A DNA stretch of 62,344 nt from Candidatus Aenigmatarchaeota archaeon (GCA_016187395.1 JACPJV010000006.1:1-62344); one strand, 5' to 3'; numbered from the stretch's first letter, positions 1-8,928 are shown. Numbers and translations: made by a program. The notes: a model not told the origin generated them from the sequence alone.

Positions 1-425
1 TCGAGATTTATTTCCGAGGCAATGCGCATTTCCTCTGCCGGAAACGCATCCATAATCAAAACTTTATTGTTCGATATGAGATAGATGTATTCGCCGTCAT
101 TTTTTACAAAGTCCGCCTCGTCCACGCCTGCGACCTGGATGTTTGTAGTGGAATAGTCCGCTGCCTTTGGCGCAGGCGCCTGAGCAGCTGTTGCAAAGGA
201 TTCTGATGTCAAAACTTCAGCAGACGCAATTCCTCGCGAAATTCCAAGGGCGCCTGTATAGTAAATTCCCGAGCCCCTGTTCTCCTCAAGAAAAGCCTTC
301 AATTCCCTTTCAGATGCAAATACATTCAGCTTCTCAACAGAAGGTTCCAGAGACCGGTAATTCTCTATAATGACAGCTCCAGCTATCACGACGATTATCA
401 CGATTGCAGGCAGGATGTGTTTCAT
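1..425 (-). CDS. Secreted beta-propeller domain protein (C-terminus beyond window)
   Basis: Read by hand from the minus strand; it is open to the window edge, so only the first ~141 residues are present. It starts at an ATG followed by a hydrophobic segment (residues ~4-20) that would be a signal peptide or membrane anchor. The stretch 'YSTTNIQVAGVDEADFVKND' with 'YIYLISNNKVLIMDAF' matches the conserved start of the archaeal/bacterial secreted beta-propeller family (PF09826-like). A TATA-like TTTAAG lies ~26 bp upstream, so the transcript is probably leaderless. It is divergent from the membrane winged-helix gene at 523, which may regulate it (inference). The molecular function of this family is not settled. 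Confidence 0.75.
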   Translation of the reverse strand, partial: MKHILPAIVIIVVIAGAVIIENYRSLEPSVEKLNVFASERELKAFLEENRGSGIYYTGALGISRGIASAEVLTSESFATAAQAPAPKAADYSTTNIQVAGVDEADFVKNDGEYIYLISNNKVLIMDAFPAEEMRIASEINL

Positions 426-522
426 GCATTTAATTTCCCAAAAGGCTTCTTAAAGTGACTGCAAATCATTCGGAAAGAACCGAATAATCGAAATTTATAT
501 ATCTTTCGCCCCAATTTCACTT

Positions 523-1062
523 ATGGAAATAGACAAGAGCACCATAAAGGCGCTGGCAAGCGACACAAAGTCAGGCATTTTAAAAAAACTGGAAGAAAGG
601 CGCAAGATGCCCGCAGAGCTTTCAAAAGAACTTAATTTATCGCCGTCAACTGTAGTGGAGCATCTCAAGGCATTGGAAAATCTGGGGCTTGTAAAGAAGA
701 CAGAGACAGGGCATAAATGGGTCTACTATGAATTAACAGAGAAGAGCAGAAACATAGTAAAGCCGAAAATCCCGGTGCAAAACATATTCATGCTATCATT
801 AGGAATCGTCCTAACAATCGGCAGCTTCATTTCCTATTTATTTCAGAGTGCAGCAAGCCAATTTACAGAATCAGCCTCCATACAAAACATTGCAGGAGTA
901 GAGAAAGCTGCACAAGAAATAGCAGAAACACCGCAAACAGCAGACATATCGCAATTTTCTGCTGCAACAGATTACTTTCTTATTGTAATTTTTGCAATAG
1001 GAATTATCCTGATTGCATACAGCATGTGGAAATTGAGGCAAGCTAAGAAGGAGACTCTATGA
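523..1062 (+). CDS. Membrane-anchored winged-helix (ArsR/MarR-like) regulator
   Basis: 179 aa. Residues ~5-75 form a winged helix: 'GILKKLEERRKMPAELSKEL', then a recognition-helix-like 'LSPSTVVEHLKALENLGLV' and a wing 'TGHKWVYYELTEK'. Two hydrophobic segments follow (~87-108 and ~150-168) with a soluble 40-residue stretch between them, so the DNA-binding domain should be held at the membrane. A TATA box (TTTATATAT) lies ~26 bp upstream of the ATG. Its 3' end overlaps the convergent Taw2 gene by 6 bp. The ligand is unknown; a role in sensing envelope state is inference from the topology and from the divergent secreted protein. Confidence 0.75.
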   Translation: MEIDKSTIKALASDTKSGILKKLEERRKMPAELSKELNLSPSTVVEHLKALENLGLVKKTETGHKWVYYELTEKSRNIVKPKIPVQNIFMLSLGIVLTIGSFISYLFQSAASQFTESASIQNIAGVEKAAQEIAETPQTADISQFSAATDYFLIVIFAIGIILIAYSMWKLRQAKKETL

Positions 1063-1893
1063 AACACTCTCTGCCGCAAAATCCAGGCACGTATGCCATA
1101 TTCCAGGGGCATAGCTCTTTACAACATTTCTGCCTGTTATTGAAACAATCCTATAGCCGCTTTTCCTTGCTGCCTTTTCCACATCCTTCAGCGGCTTTTC
1201 CCACAGCTCCTTGTCGCTGTATAAGTTATGGTAATGCACAACGCCCCTTTCTTTTAAAAATTTGAATGCATGTGGCAGGAATTTCTCAGTGCCGGGGAAA
1301 TACCCCATAATCACCCTGTCAGCCTTTTCCCTTATCCTGATCTTTCTGCAGTCGCCGCGTTTCGGTTCTATGCTCCTTATACCATTCAGCTTGATATTCT
1401 GCTTCAGATAATCAAACGCCTTCCTGTTTTTTTCTACCGCGTATATTCTATTTGCAGGCGAATGTTTTGCCAGGCCCAATGAAAAATAGCCTATTCCGGC
1501 AAACATGTCTACTATCGTCTCTCCCTTCTGTATCATTCCTATGAGTCTCTGTCTTTCGCTGAGATTTCCCTTTGAAAACATTATTTTGCCAACATCAATT
1601 TTGAATTTAATCCCATTCTCTGTATGGGTTGTTTCCAGAGTAGGCTTGGAAATGCGGGATGCTAAGATAGTTGTTTTTGGAATTCTAAATTCACCTTCTA
1701 TTCCGTTTATCTCGCACACAGTTTCTATATTGGAAAATGTTTTCAAACAAGTATCTGCTATGGTTTTCCTTTCCTTTTTTCCAGTAGTCTGGAAGAATTT
1801 CAAGAGCATAATGTTTCCTATAGTCTGGTAGCCGTCAGGAATCTTCTCAAGAGAAACGCCTGAAGCAAGAGAAATTATGTCTTTGAAAGACAT
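1057..1893 (-). CDS. taw2: tRNA(Phe) wyosine aminocarboxypropyltransferase Taw2
   Basis: Class I SAM-fold protein of the Trm5/TYW2 family, 278 aa. The SAM motif is 'IVDMFAGIGYFSLGLA', followed by 'YAVEKNRKAFDYLKQNI'. In place of the Trm5 NPPY-type motif it has 'MGYFPGTEKFL', then 'GVVHYHN' and the C-terminal 'SYAPGIWH', which is the TYW2/Taw2 pattern. The family transfers the 3-amino-3-carboxypropyl group of SAM to 4-demethylwyosine at G37 of tRNA-Phe. It is divergent from Taw1, the previous enzyme of the pathway, and one AT-rich TATA element lies between them. I use the ATG at 1893 rather than the TTG three bases upstream. A Trm5-type methyltransferase is the less likely alternative. Confidence 0.85.
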   Translation of the reverse strand: MSFKDIISLASGVSLEKIPDGYQTIGNIMLLKFFQTTGKKERKTIADTCLKTFSNIETVCEINGIEGEFRIPKTTILASRISKPTLETTHTENGIKFKIDVGKIMFSKGNLSERQRLIGMIQKGETIVDMFAGIGYFSLGLAKHSPANRIYAVEKNRKAFDYLKQNIKLNGIRSIEPKRGDCRKIRIREKADRVIMGYFPGTEKFLPHAFKFLKERGVVHYHNLYSDKELWEKPLKDVEKAARKSGYRIVSITGRNVVKSYAPGIWHTCLDFAAESVS

Positions 1894-1944
1894 CAATAAT
1901 AAGAAACGCAGAAAGATTAAATATCTGATGAAATAGCTTATTCT

Positions 1945-2967
1945 ATGGTTATACCATTAATGATGGAACCTGCCACAGAAGAATCGTTGCAACAGTGGAA
2001 CCCCGAGGTTGATGCAAGATTAAGAATGCAGACAGAACCCGGAAAGCCCGTCCTTCCTCAAGAGCTCATCGCAAAAATGGAGCGGAACATGGGCTACCGC
2101 TTTGTCGGCCCTAGCAAGCACAGCGCTGTCAAGGTGTGCACATGGACAAAGAATTCTCTTTGTGGCGAGGGTGCCTGCTACAAGCAGCAGTTTTACGGAA
2201 TAGAATCACATCGCTGCATGGAAATGACGCCCTCCGTGCCATTTTGTACAGAATCATGCCAGTTCTGCTGGCGTTTAAGAGAGCTAAGCGCGCCAAAGTG
2301 GTTCGGTGCAGTTGACCCGCCAGACATAATTATCGAAGAATGTATCAAAGCCAGAAGGCAGCTGCTCCAGGGCTTTGCCGGAAATCCTGATGTGGAAAGA
2401 GGTAAAATTCATCAATCAGAGAGGCCGACGCAGGTTGCTATTTCTTTAGATGGTGAACCGATGCTATATCCGAGAATAAATGAATTGGTTGAGGAAGTGC
2501 TGAGCAGAAAAATGACTGCCTTTCTTGTCACGAATGGAACGCTGCCAGACAAGGTGAAAAACCTGAACCCGGAGCCCACAAACCTGTACATAACGCTCGC
2601 GGGTCCAGATAAGGAAATTTTTGTGAAAACAGTCAAGCCACTGATGAAAAATACATGGGAGCTGCTTATGCAGTCTTTGGCAGAAATAAAGCACAAAAGC
2701 TGCGCGACTGTTATCCGCCTAACCCTTGTCAAAGGGCTGAACATGGTAAATCCTGAAGAATATGCGGAAATTATTGATAGAACCGAAAGCAAATTTGTAG
2801 AATTGAAATCGTTTATGTCAGTAGGGGCGGCGAGGGAAAGACTGCCATACAACACCATGCCCTTGCACGAAGAGCTGCGGGCTTTTGCAGAAGAAGTGGA
2901 AAGAAAAAGTTCTTATCATATATCAGATGAAAACAGCAGGAGCAGGGTTGTACTGATGACACGGTAA
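1945..2967 (+). CDS. taw1: 4-demethylwyosine synthase Taw1 (radical SAM)
   Basis: 340 aa, full length. The radical-SAM cluster is 'CTESCQFCW' (Cx3Cx2C). A preceding cysteine-rich segment 'CTWTKNSLCGEGACYKQQFYG' is typical of archaeal TYW1, which binds a second Fe-S cluster. Also seen are 'QVAISLDGEPMLYP', 'TNGTLP' and a C-terminal 'FVELKSFMSVG'. The enzyme condenses N1-methylguanosine-37 of tRNA-Phe with pyruvate carbons to make the tricyclic base, which Taw2 then extends. The TATA box TTAAATAT is ~25 bp upstream of the ATG, so it is leaderless. Internal Met codons at 1960 and 1963 are alternative starts. Confidence 0.9.
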   Translation: MVIPLMMEPATEESLQQWNPEVDARLRMQTEPGKPVLPQELIAKMERNMGYRFVGPSKHSAVKVCTWTKNSLCGEGACYKQQFYGIESHRCMEMTPSVPFCTESCQFCWRLRELSAPKWFGAVDPPDIIIEECIKARRQLLQGFAGNPDVERGKIHQSERPTQVAISLDGEPMLYPRINELVEEVLSRKMTAFLVTNGTLPDKVKNLNPEPTNLYITLAGPDKEIFVKTVKPLMKNTWELLMQSLAEIKHKSCATVIRLTLVKGLNMVNPEEYAEIIDRTESKFVELKSFMSVGAARERLPYNTMPLHEELRAFAEEVERKSSYHISDENSRSRVVLMTR

Positions 2968-2974
2968 AACTGTT

Positions 2975-4819
2975 CTAGGCACTGCCGTGCATCTCACCGC
3001 CATTTCCACGTACACTCACATGTCTTCGTTGGTGCGTCATCCTATAAACATAGAAGGCAACCGTATGCTCCGGAGGAGCCCTCTCTTTCAGGACAAGCCC
3101 GGAAACCTCGAAACATACTATCTCGTCCGGCTCTTTCAGGTGGAGGTTCCCAAGAACCCTTCCTCCGGGCGTTTCAACAAGGTGCTGCCTTACAAAGCAG
3201 CCGTGAATGCTGGAAGGTGGAACCTCAAGCATATATTTTACTGCGCCGGAAGGAATTGGAACGTTCTCTTCCGCAGGCTCTGGCTGTCCCTCGTCAGGGA
3301 GAGGCGTGTCCTCATCTGTATAATGGCTATCCTGCATTGCATAGTAACGGCTGCTTCTGCGGACAGGATGCCCGTCCTTCTCCTTCCCCTTTCCGTTTCT
3401 GTACAGGCGCATGAATCTCTCCATATGTTCCATCCACGTCAGAGGCACCACAGGCCTTGACGGAGACCTCGGAGGCTCTATCGGCGTTTTCAGGAGGTCC
3501 CTTACCCTGACCCCCTCCTCTACAAGCTCTGCCACGAAATCCCGGAAAGGTATTCTATGAACCTTTCTCAGCACTTCATATGGATGCGGATAATGCCTTT
3601 CAAATTCGCCAGCCTTCATCCACCCTCTTCTTTCCCTTATGCAGTAAAGATATGCCTGCCCTATCCTTTCGCGGGTCCAGAAAAGCCTCCTGCCCTTTTC
3701 CGGATGTCTTTCAGGCAAAGCAGGATGCACTATTTCAGGTTTCACATTCGCATCGGCATCATGATGAAGACCGGCAGGCTCCACAGGCTTTTCAGTGTCC
3801 TTTGCCTTTCTCTGCATGGGAGACCGTCTGTGAGGTCTGGGGGAATTCAGGGAAGGAAGATCCATCCGCTTTATTTCCTCAAGTGAATATCTTTCCTGCA
3901 TATTGCTGCGGAAATCCGGGAAGCTTATCCCATGAATAGTCGCCAAGGCCGGGTATGCGCCTCCGTAGTATGATGACAAATCTCTGCTGTTTGCCCAGCC
4001 TCCCCCTCTTTGCACTGCATGAAGGTATGCCAGCTCTATGTTTTCCATATCCCAGAAGCCGTGATATTCATTGTTTCCTCCAAGAGGATGTGGTTTTTCC
4101 CGCCTTGCCGGGACAACAGCTGCCGGAGAAGCGGTTGTTTCTGAATCCATCGTGTCAGGCAGAAGTATCGGCTCCCTCTTGGCAGGGTCTTTCCTGACAA
4201 TTTCGAACGGTTTGCTTTCCATTTCTTGTTTTGGTCTTTTAAGCGGTTTTATCTCGCATTTTGGAGGCACTGGAGGCTCTATGTCCATTTTCAGGACATC
4301 TTCGAGCCTGTATTTTTCCTGCATTCCAGAGCAGAACTCAGGAAATGTCATGTTATCATATACAGAGGTGCAGGCCCCTCCAAAGGCACGCATGAATATG
4401 TCAGGGCCGGCCCAGTTTCCCCGTTGTTTTGTGGCATAGAGATATGCAATCTCCCTTCTTTCTTCTGTCCAGAAACCAGGCGGAGGTCTTTTTTTGGAGG
4501 TCTCTGTCCCCACGGGCTGCGCATGGAGGGCTTCTCCATTTCCTCCGGCTTCAGAAGATCGCGGCGTATCAGAAATTTTATCGTCAAGCGGCGGAATGCT
4601 CATTTTCATTATGCTTTCAACCGGATGTCGCCTCCTCATCCTTGCCTCGAACACGTCGTAAAATGTATTGTGAGCCCTGTAAAGCGCTCCACACGCCCCT
4701 CCATATGCCCTCATGAATTCCGGCGATGTCGGATACCTCCCAAGCTGTTTTGCTGTAAGAAGCCATGCCCTTTCTACATTTTCTATGTCGCTCCAGAATC
4801 CCTTAGTCCTCCCTCCCAT
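2975..4819 (-). CDS. Four-repeat protein with HNH-associated-repeat-like modules
   Basis: 614 aa. Four copies of a ~60-70 residue module begin 'GFWSDIENVERAWLL', 'GFWTEERREIAYLYA', 'GFWDMENIELAYLHA' and 'LFWTRERIGQAYLYC'. Each continues with G-x-[YW], a (Y/F)GGA-type turn and an aromatic 'F.DF' segment, and the last three end in a [IL]xxPP-type tail. The modules are separated by 60-90 residue low-complexity Pro/Lys/Glu linkers. The first module ('GRYPTSPEFMRAYGG') resembles the homing-endonuclease-associated repeat, suggesting DNA binding, but no HNH or other nuclease motif is visible. The last ~100 residues look like a beta-rich domain. TATAAA lies ~26 bp upstream of the ATG. Function is not known. 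Confidence 0.75.
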   Translation of the reverse strand: MGGRTKGFWSDIENVERAWLLTAKQLGRYPTSPEFMRAYGGACGALYRAHNTFYDVFEARMRRRHPVESIMKMSIPPLDDKISDTPRSSEAGGNGEALHAQPVGTETSKKRPPPGFWTEERREIAYLYATKQRGNWAGPDIFMRAFGGACTSVYDNMTFPEFCSGMQEKYRLEDVLKMDIEPPVPPKCEIKPLKRPKQEMESKPFEIVRKDPAKREPILLPDTMDSETTASPAAVVPARREKPHPLGGNNEYHGFWDMENIELAYLHAVQRGGGWANSRDLSSYYGGAYPALATIHGISFPDFRSNMQERYSLEEIKRMDLPSLNSPRPHRRSPMQRKAKDTEKPVEPAGLHHDADANVKPEIVHPALPERHPEKGRRLFWTRERIGQAYLYCIRERRGWMKAGEFERHYPHPYEVLRKVHRIPFRDFVAELVEEGVRVRDLLKTPIEPPRSPSRPVVPLTWMEHMERFMRLYRNGKGKEKDGHPVRRSSRYYAMQDSHYTDEDTPLPDEGQPEPAEENVPIPSGAVKYMLEVPPSSIHGCFVRQHLVETPGGRVLGNLHLKEPDEIVCFEVSGLVLKERAPPEHTVAFYVYRMTHQRRHVSVRGNGGEMHGSA

Positions 4820-4955
4820 GCGCTATTTTTGGTTTTTGGAGATTTATAACCTTCTTCCCCCTTTCCTGCGGGCTTTTATTTCTCTTGGCATCGGAAAAAG
4901 CAGCAATCCATCTGCTAGGTAAGCCAGAGGAAATCTCTCACCTACAATTTTAACT

Positions 4956-6452
4956 TCATGAAAATAGTTCCCTGTATCCACCGTAAGGGGAATAGTCTGC
5001 GATCTCTGCTACTCCATCACTATCTATATCAACCCATCCTGCCATTCTCCTGACTTGTGTAGCAAATATTTGACCGGAGAACATTAGTTCATACTCATTG
5101 TCATTATCTAAATCGTACAAATAAAATTTAATATCATTTAATCTAAATGAGCATGAACTTGAAGAATCAGCCTCTAGCCAAGAGGGCCTTTCATCAGCAT
5201 ATATCTTCAGATCATCTGGTAGTTCTATAGCGAAATAGTCGGGAGAATGCTTAAAGAACTCACAATTTCTATATTCTCCTTCTTTCTTTCCAGTAAAGGG
5301 ATCTATGTTCTGCCCTTCAAAGGTCAAATATAACTGATTTTCATAAGATAGAAAAGTATCATGCAATCCGAAGGATGCATGTGAAGCCTCGTGACTAAAT
5401 AAGCCAAACATTCCATAGAATTCTAAAAATAAAAGCAACTCTTTTTTATCCGAAGTGAAATTATAGTTTCCACCTATGGCTAATGGTGAATAAGCGAATG
5501 ACATATTCTTCCAAAAACTAGCATAACCACCTGCACGCCTTTCAAGAATAAAAATTGGGGATAATATTAGCATTTGGAAGTTGCTCTGGTTTATCTTATT
5601 GACTGCTGCACTATAAATTTTTTCTATATCATCATTAGAATAGTAATATTGGTAGCTGATTTGTGGAATTGGTCTTTCAATGCCTTCTGGGGGATTTATT
5701 ACAACAGGCGTTATATCATATTGCAGAGGATTATCAACTTCTTGCATTTTTATCATTTTTTCATTCTCAGCTGCTTCAAATTTTTTAGTCCAGTTGATAA
5801 GAGTATACTCAGGATAAACTTCATCAAAATTTATAAATATCAAAAGTGCCCTTACTGTTCTTCCGTATACTGGATAAACTTTATCTATATTGGTAATTAG
5901 TGAACTATTAGTTGAGATGAAATATTCTAAAATAGTTGCTTGTGTACTATTTTTCCATAAAAATGAAGTCAGCGTTGGGGCACTGTCAAGTCCATATGAG
6001 AATGCCACATCCGGAAAAGGCACTTCATAGCCATGCTTACGCCATAAATTAGAAATAAATATCGGTAATCTTCTTGAATACCCATATTGATAATTCATAA
6101 CACCCAATTGTTCTGCCCAGCAGGCTGAAGGGTAAACTATGCCATCCGAATCATGAACAGGATTGTGAACTATAGGGCATGCCATGATTTTCCAGCAAGC
6201 GTGTTGATTACATTCGTCCCTGTAAAATTTGGCACACTCTGGCTCTCCTCGTCCTAATTGAAAGCATTTTGAATTTTCTGGCAAGGGTAGTGGAAGTTGT
6301 CTTTGCTGTGGAAACTGCGTATCTGTGGAGGTTGGTGCTGTGTTCGGAGGCGAGGTTATTAGGTCTGGTAAAGAAGGAATCTCCTTAAAACTTGAATTGA
6401 AATATTTTGATGTTTGTTGTAATATCTTGGGTGCTGCAGTTGCAATTCCCAT
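4956..6452 (-). CDS. Metallopeptidase-like protein with Kazal-like module, AT-rich
   Basis: About 498 aa. I prefer the ATG at 6452: the longer ORF starts at a TTG inside the TATA element (GTTAAATATTG), and a purine-rich GGGGA precedes the ATG. After a Pro/Gln-rich N-terminus there is a Cys-rich segment with 'DSDGIVYPSACWAEQLGV', resembling the core of a Kazal domain. Around residue ~350 'LFSHEASHASFGLHDTF' has the HExxH zinc-protease pattern plus a third His. Near the C-terminus 'DIDSDGVAEIADY' resembles a calcium loop. No clear signal peptide is seen. The gene is visibly richer in A+T than its neighbours, suggesting acquisition. It has no confident family assignment. Confidence 0.7.
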   Translation of the reverse strand: MGIATAAPKILQQTSKYFNSSFKEIPSLPDLITSPPNTAPTSTDTQFPQQRQLPLPLPENSKCFQLGRGEPECAKFYRDECNQHACWKIMACPIVHNPVHDSDGIVYPSACWAEQLGVMNYQYGYSRRLPIFISNLWRKHGYEVPFPDVAFSYGLDSAPTLTSFLWKNSTQATILEYFISTNSSLITNIDKVYPVYGRTVRALLIFINFDEVYPEYTLINWTKKFEAAENEKMIKMQEVDNPLQYDITPVVINPPEGIERPIPQISYQYYYSNDDIEKIYSAAVNKINQSNFQMLILSPIFILERRAGGYASFWKNMSFAYSPLAIGGNYNFTSDKKELLLFLEFYGMFGLFSHEASHASFGLHDTFLSYENQLYLTFEGQNIDPFTGKKEGEYRNCEFFKHSPDYFAIELPDDLKIYADERPSWLEADSSSSCSFRLNDIKFYLYDLDNDNEYELMFSGQIFATQVRRMAGWVDIDSDGVAEIADYSPYGGYRELFS

Positions 6453-6492
6453 TGAATCCCCTTTTCTATTTCTATTGTTCAATATTTAACGA

Positions 6493-7020
6493 TTAGTCAA
6501 CCCCTTCAACCTTCTTCCCCCTTGACTGCGGCTTGATTTTGAGTTTAGCGCCGCGAAATTTCTTTCCAAGTTCTTTGCCCCTGAAGTATTCATGCAGAAA
6601 TATCGCTAAGGCAGCCACCTCGCTGTGCGGCTGGCCTGTGACTGCAATATTAAAATCCGCCTCCTGATACACCTGCGGCGGAACTTTCTCGCCGCCGATG
6701 ATTACAAGGATATTTTTCTTTTTCCTTATCCTTCTGATTACCTTCTGAACAGGCATGCCGTACATCGTCAGATGCACAATTGAAAAATTCCTCTTCCTGT
6801 ATTTTTTCACAACATGCTTCCAGTTTTCCTCATATTTTGCCGAAAAAGGACCGCCCCATCTGTTTGCCGTTTCATTCACGCTTTCCAGAAGGATTTGATC
6901 GCGCTCGCCTGTGTAAATTATCTCCCGCGCACCGAGGGCGCGCGCTACAAGTCCGCAGTGCGTGCTTATCCTTGCATCGCGGCCGAGGCGGTGGCCCAAA
7001 CGCAGAACTGAGATAGGCAT
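6493..7020 (-). CDS. trm56: tRNA 2'-O-ribose methyltransferase aTrm56 (C56)
   Basis: Start set at the internal Met giving 'MPISVLRLGHRLGRDARIST', the conserved N-terminus of the family. A TTTTTAA element lies ~26 bp upstream of this ATG, making it leaderless; the longer ORF start is unlikely. Conserved segments include 'HCGLVARALGAREIIYTGE', 'WGGPF', 'IVHLTMYG', 'ILVIIGGEKVPPQVYQEADF' and 'VTGQPHSEVAALAIFL', the SPOUT-fold SAM pocket. The enzyme methylates the ribose of C56 in the T-loop of archaeal tRNAs. At ~175 aa it is normal length. It lies directly downstream of purF on the same strand but has its own promoter. Confidence 0.9.
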   Translation of the reverse strand: MPISVLRLGHRLGRDARISTHCGLVARALGAREIIYTGERDQILLESVNETANRWGGPFSAKYEENWKHVVKKYRKRNFSIVHLTMYGMPVQKVIRRIRKKKNILVIIGGEKVPPQVYQEADFNIAVTGQPHSEVAALAIFLHEYFRGKELGKKFRGAKLKIKPQSRGKKVEGVD

Positions 7021-7048
7021 GATAATATTTGCTTGCATCGGTTAAAAA

Positions 7049-8566
7049 TCAGACGTCGTAGACCCTTTTGCCTCCTCCATCAAAGGTCTGTGCTATCTGA
7101 AGAAGCCTGCGGCCATCAGGGGTGGGATATTCGCCCGTAAGGCAGGCTGCGTCGGGTGTTGGTATCCCCGCTCTTCTCATGATGCTAACTATAACGTCGG
7201 GTGGATTATACCTGAAGCTCGTGGAGTCTATCCTTTCTGCAAACCTCCTTTCTGTTTCTGCATGAATACGGTCCTTGTCCCATAAAGGATGTTCTTTCCT
7301 TATCTCCTGCTGAATCATATAAATTGCCAGCTTTCTTGGATCCGGAGTATCTATGCCGTAGTAGCAGGGAGATTTGATCCCTGCAGAAGCCCTTTGGTGA
7401 ACTTCCCTTGCCCCTGCGCTGTAAAGTATTCCGGAGAGTGCTTTTGCCGTATCCCCCCTTACAGTTGAGTCATCAGCGGTCGCTACCCGCTTTTCATGAA
7501 TAAAGCGTCTGATAGGAGAATGCTTTCTTATTACCTTCTCCGTTCTGTCAGGATCAGGATCTATGAAAACCCTCCCCCCTCTTTTAACAAGCGCGTGCAC
7601 GACATCGACATGCTTTTTGTGATGATCCCACATCCCTTTTACATATCCGTCTGAATGGTGCAGGCCGCTGTTCTGAATCGGTATAAGAATGTCGTATTCG
7701 CAGTCTTCCCTCCTTGCCAGATCATAACCGAGATCATACCTAAAACCTCCGACGCTCACGCCGTACATTACGGAGTCCGGGCTCGCGAAGTAAATATATT
7801 CGAATATGCACGGAGAATTTCCTTTCTGAACAAGCGTCTTTCTGTGCGCTCCGTTTTCATCGAAAACAACTGCCTCTCCGGGTTCTGGCTCGAAGGAGTA
7901 GTCAAAACCAACGAAATCAAGAGCTGTCGTTTCTGATGCTATCATGAAGCCGCTTTCATTTGTTCCTATAACCATCGGCCTTATCCCATAGGGGTCTTTG
8001 AAAGCCAGCCCTATCATCCTTCCGCTCCTGGTGGCTATCAGTGCTGTGGCTGAATAGGCTCCTTCAACTTTTTGCTGGACTCTCTCAACTGCAGCAAAAA
8101 TATCGTCATCAGTAGGCTCTTCATTGCCATTCAGTTCGCATGCAAGCGCGCCAAGAAGATATCTTGCATCGCACTGGCTTTCTTCATTGACTTTTATTTC
8201 CTTCTCTTCCATTTCCCTCCCTATAATTTTGCAGTTGTTTATATTGCCGTTATGCGCCAGTAGGATGGCACAGCTGCCATAATAGACTTCAGGCTGCGCG
8301 CTTTTTTCCAAGGCTTCTTTCTTCCTCCCACCAAATGTCGGATAGCGTACATGACCAACTGCATGCCGGGAACCATCGACGCCATCAAAAACACCGCGCT
8401 TTATGGCATCAGAAGCCATCCCATCAGTCTTCCTTACTAGAAACTCCATACCATGCGGCACGCCTATCCCAACACCATTCTGCCCCCTGTGTTCCTGCGC
8501 GAGAAGACCTGCTTTAACAATCTCAGAAGCATTTTGCACATTATAGACCAAACAGATTCCGCACAC
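7049..8566 (-). CDS. purF: Amidophosphoribosyltransferase (PurF), GTG start
   Basis: The ORF track extends this frame into tRNA-Gln. The true start is the GTG at 8564-8566, giving (M)CGICLVYN with Cys2 as the N-terminal nucleophile of the glutaminase domain. TATTAAAG lies ~26 bp upstream, so it is leaderless. Visible motifs are 'AQEHRGQNGVGIG', 'GHVRYPTFG', 'AHNGNI', 'DARYLLGAL', 'YGIRPMVIG' and 'FEYIYFASPDS'. The phosphoribosyltransferase half has 'RVATADDSTVRGDT' (PRPP loop, consensus VDDSIVRGTT) and 'CYYGIDTPD'. It makes 5-phosphoribosylamine, the first step of purine synthesis. 505 aa is normal. It is the only purine gene seen in the window. Confidence 0.9.
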   Translation of the reverse strand: MCGICLVYNVQNASEIVKAGLLAQEHRGQNGVGIGVPHGMEFLVRKTDGMASDAIKRGVFDGVDGSRHAVGHVRYPTFGGRKKEALEKSAQPEVYYGSCAILLAHNGNINNCKIIGREMEEKEIKVNEESQCDARYLLGALACELNGNEEPTDDDIFAAVERVQQKVEGAYSATALIATRSGRMIGLAFKDPYGIRPMVIGTNESGFMIASETTALDFVGFDYSFEPEPGEAVVFDENGAHRKTLVQKGNSPCIFEYIYFASPDSVMYGVSVGGFRYDLGYDLARREDCEYDILIPIQNSGLHHSDGYVKGMWDHHKKHVDVVHALVKRGGRVFIDPDPDRTEKVIRKHSPIRRFIHEKRVATADDSTVRGDTAKALSGILYSAGAREVHQRASAGIKSPCYYGIDTPDPRKLAIYMIQQEIRKEHPLWDKDRIHAETERRFAERIDSTSFRYNPPDVIVSIMRRAGIPTPDAACLTGEYPTPDGRRLLQIAQTFDGGGKRVYDV

Positions 8567-8634
8567 AGCGAAATAAGGGAATCGAAGTATTAAAGTTCTT
8601 GTGATGCAGAAATTACTAACTGGAAAAAGGCAAC

Positions 8635-8797
8635 AGCCCCGTCGTCTAGCGGTCAAAGCCGTATGACGAACCGCAGGTTCGTCTTTGTGCGGCTATGGAT
8701 AACGGGCTTTGGATGTCACCAAAGCTTTGAGCGTAAATTGAGTTTACGCTGTGATAAAGGAAACCCGTTGACGGCAGTTCGAATCTGCCCGGGGCTA
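8635..8797 (+). tRNA. tRNA-Gln(TTG) with two introns (D-loop and anticodon loop)
   Basis: The acceptor stem AGCCCCG/CGGGGCT is perfect, with discriminator A. The T-arm is GGCAG-TTCGAAT-CTGCC and the variable loop TGAC. The anticodon stem ACGGG/CCCGT encloses loop CTTTGGA, anticodon TTG. For a normal cloverleaf two segments must be removed. One is ~8657-8696 in the D-loop, folding as AGCCG/CGGCT around the hairpin GACGAACC-gca-GGTTCGTC. The other is ~8714-8762 at the usual position 37/38, with hairpin AGCGTAAA/TTTACGCT. Exons 8635-8656, 8697-8713 and 8763-8797 give a 73-74 nt tRNA; splice sites are uncertain by a base or two. GatD/GatE in this window would act on this tRNA after it is charged with Glu. 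Confidence 0.88.
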
Positions 8798-8928
8798 TCC
8801 AAGCGAGGCGTGCGAGCAACTTAGAATCTAAAATCAAAGTCTGACATAGCAAATCCAAAATTATTGTCACCAGAGCGGTGGCAACCTTTTCTCCTTCCGT
8901 TTCCGCTTATTTCTATAACTGCAATTTT

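Noticed and set aside
8567-8656. N-terminal extension of the purF ORF
   Set aside because: It runs into tRNA-Gln and moves the nucleophile Cys from position 2; the GTG at 8566 with a TATA 26 bp upstream fits much better.
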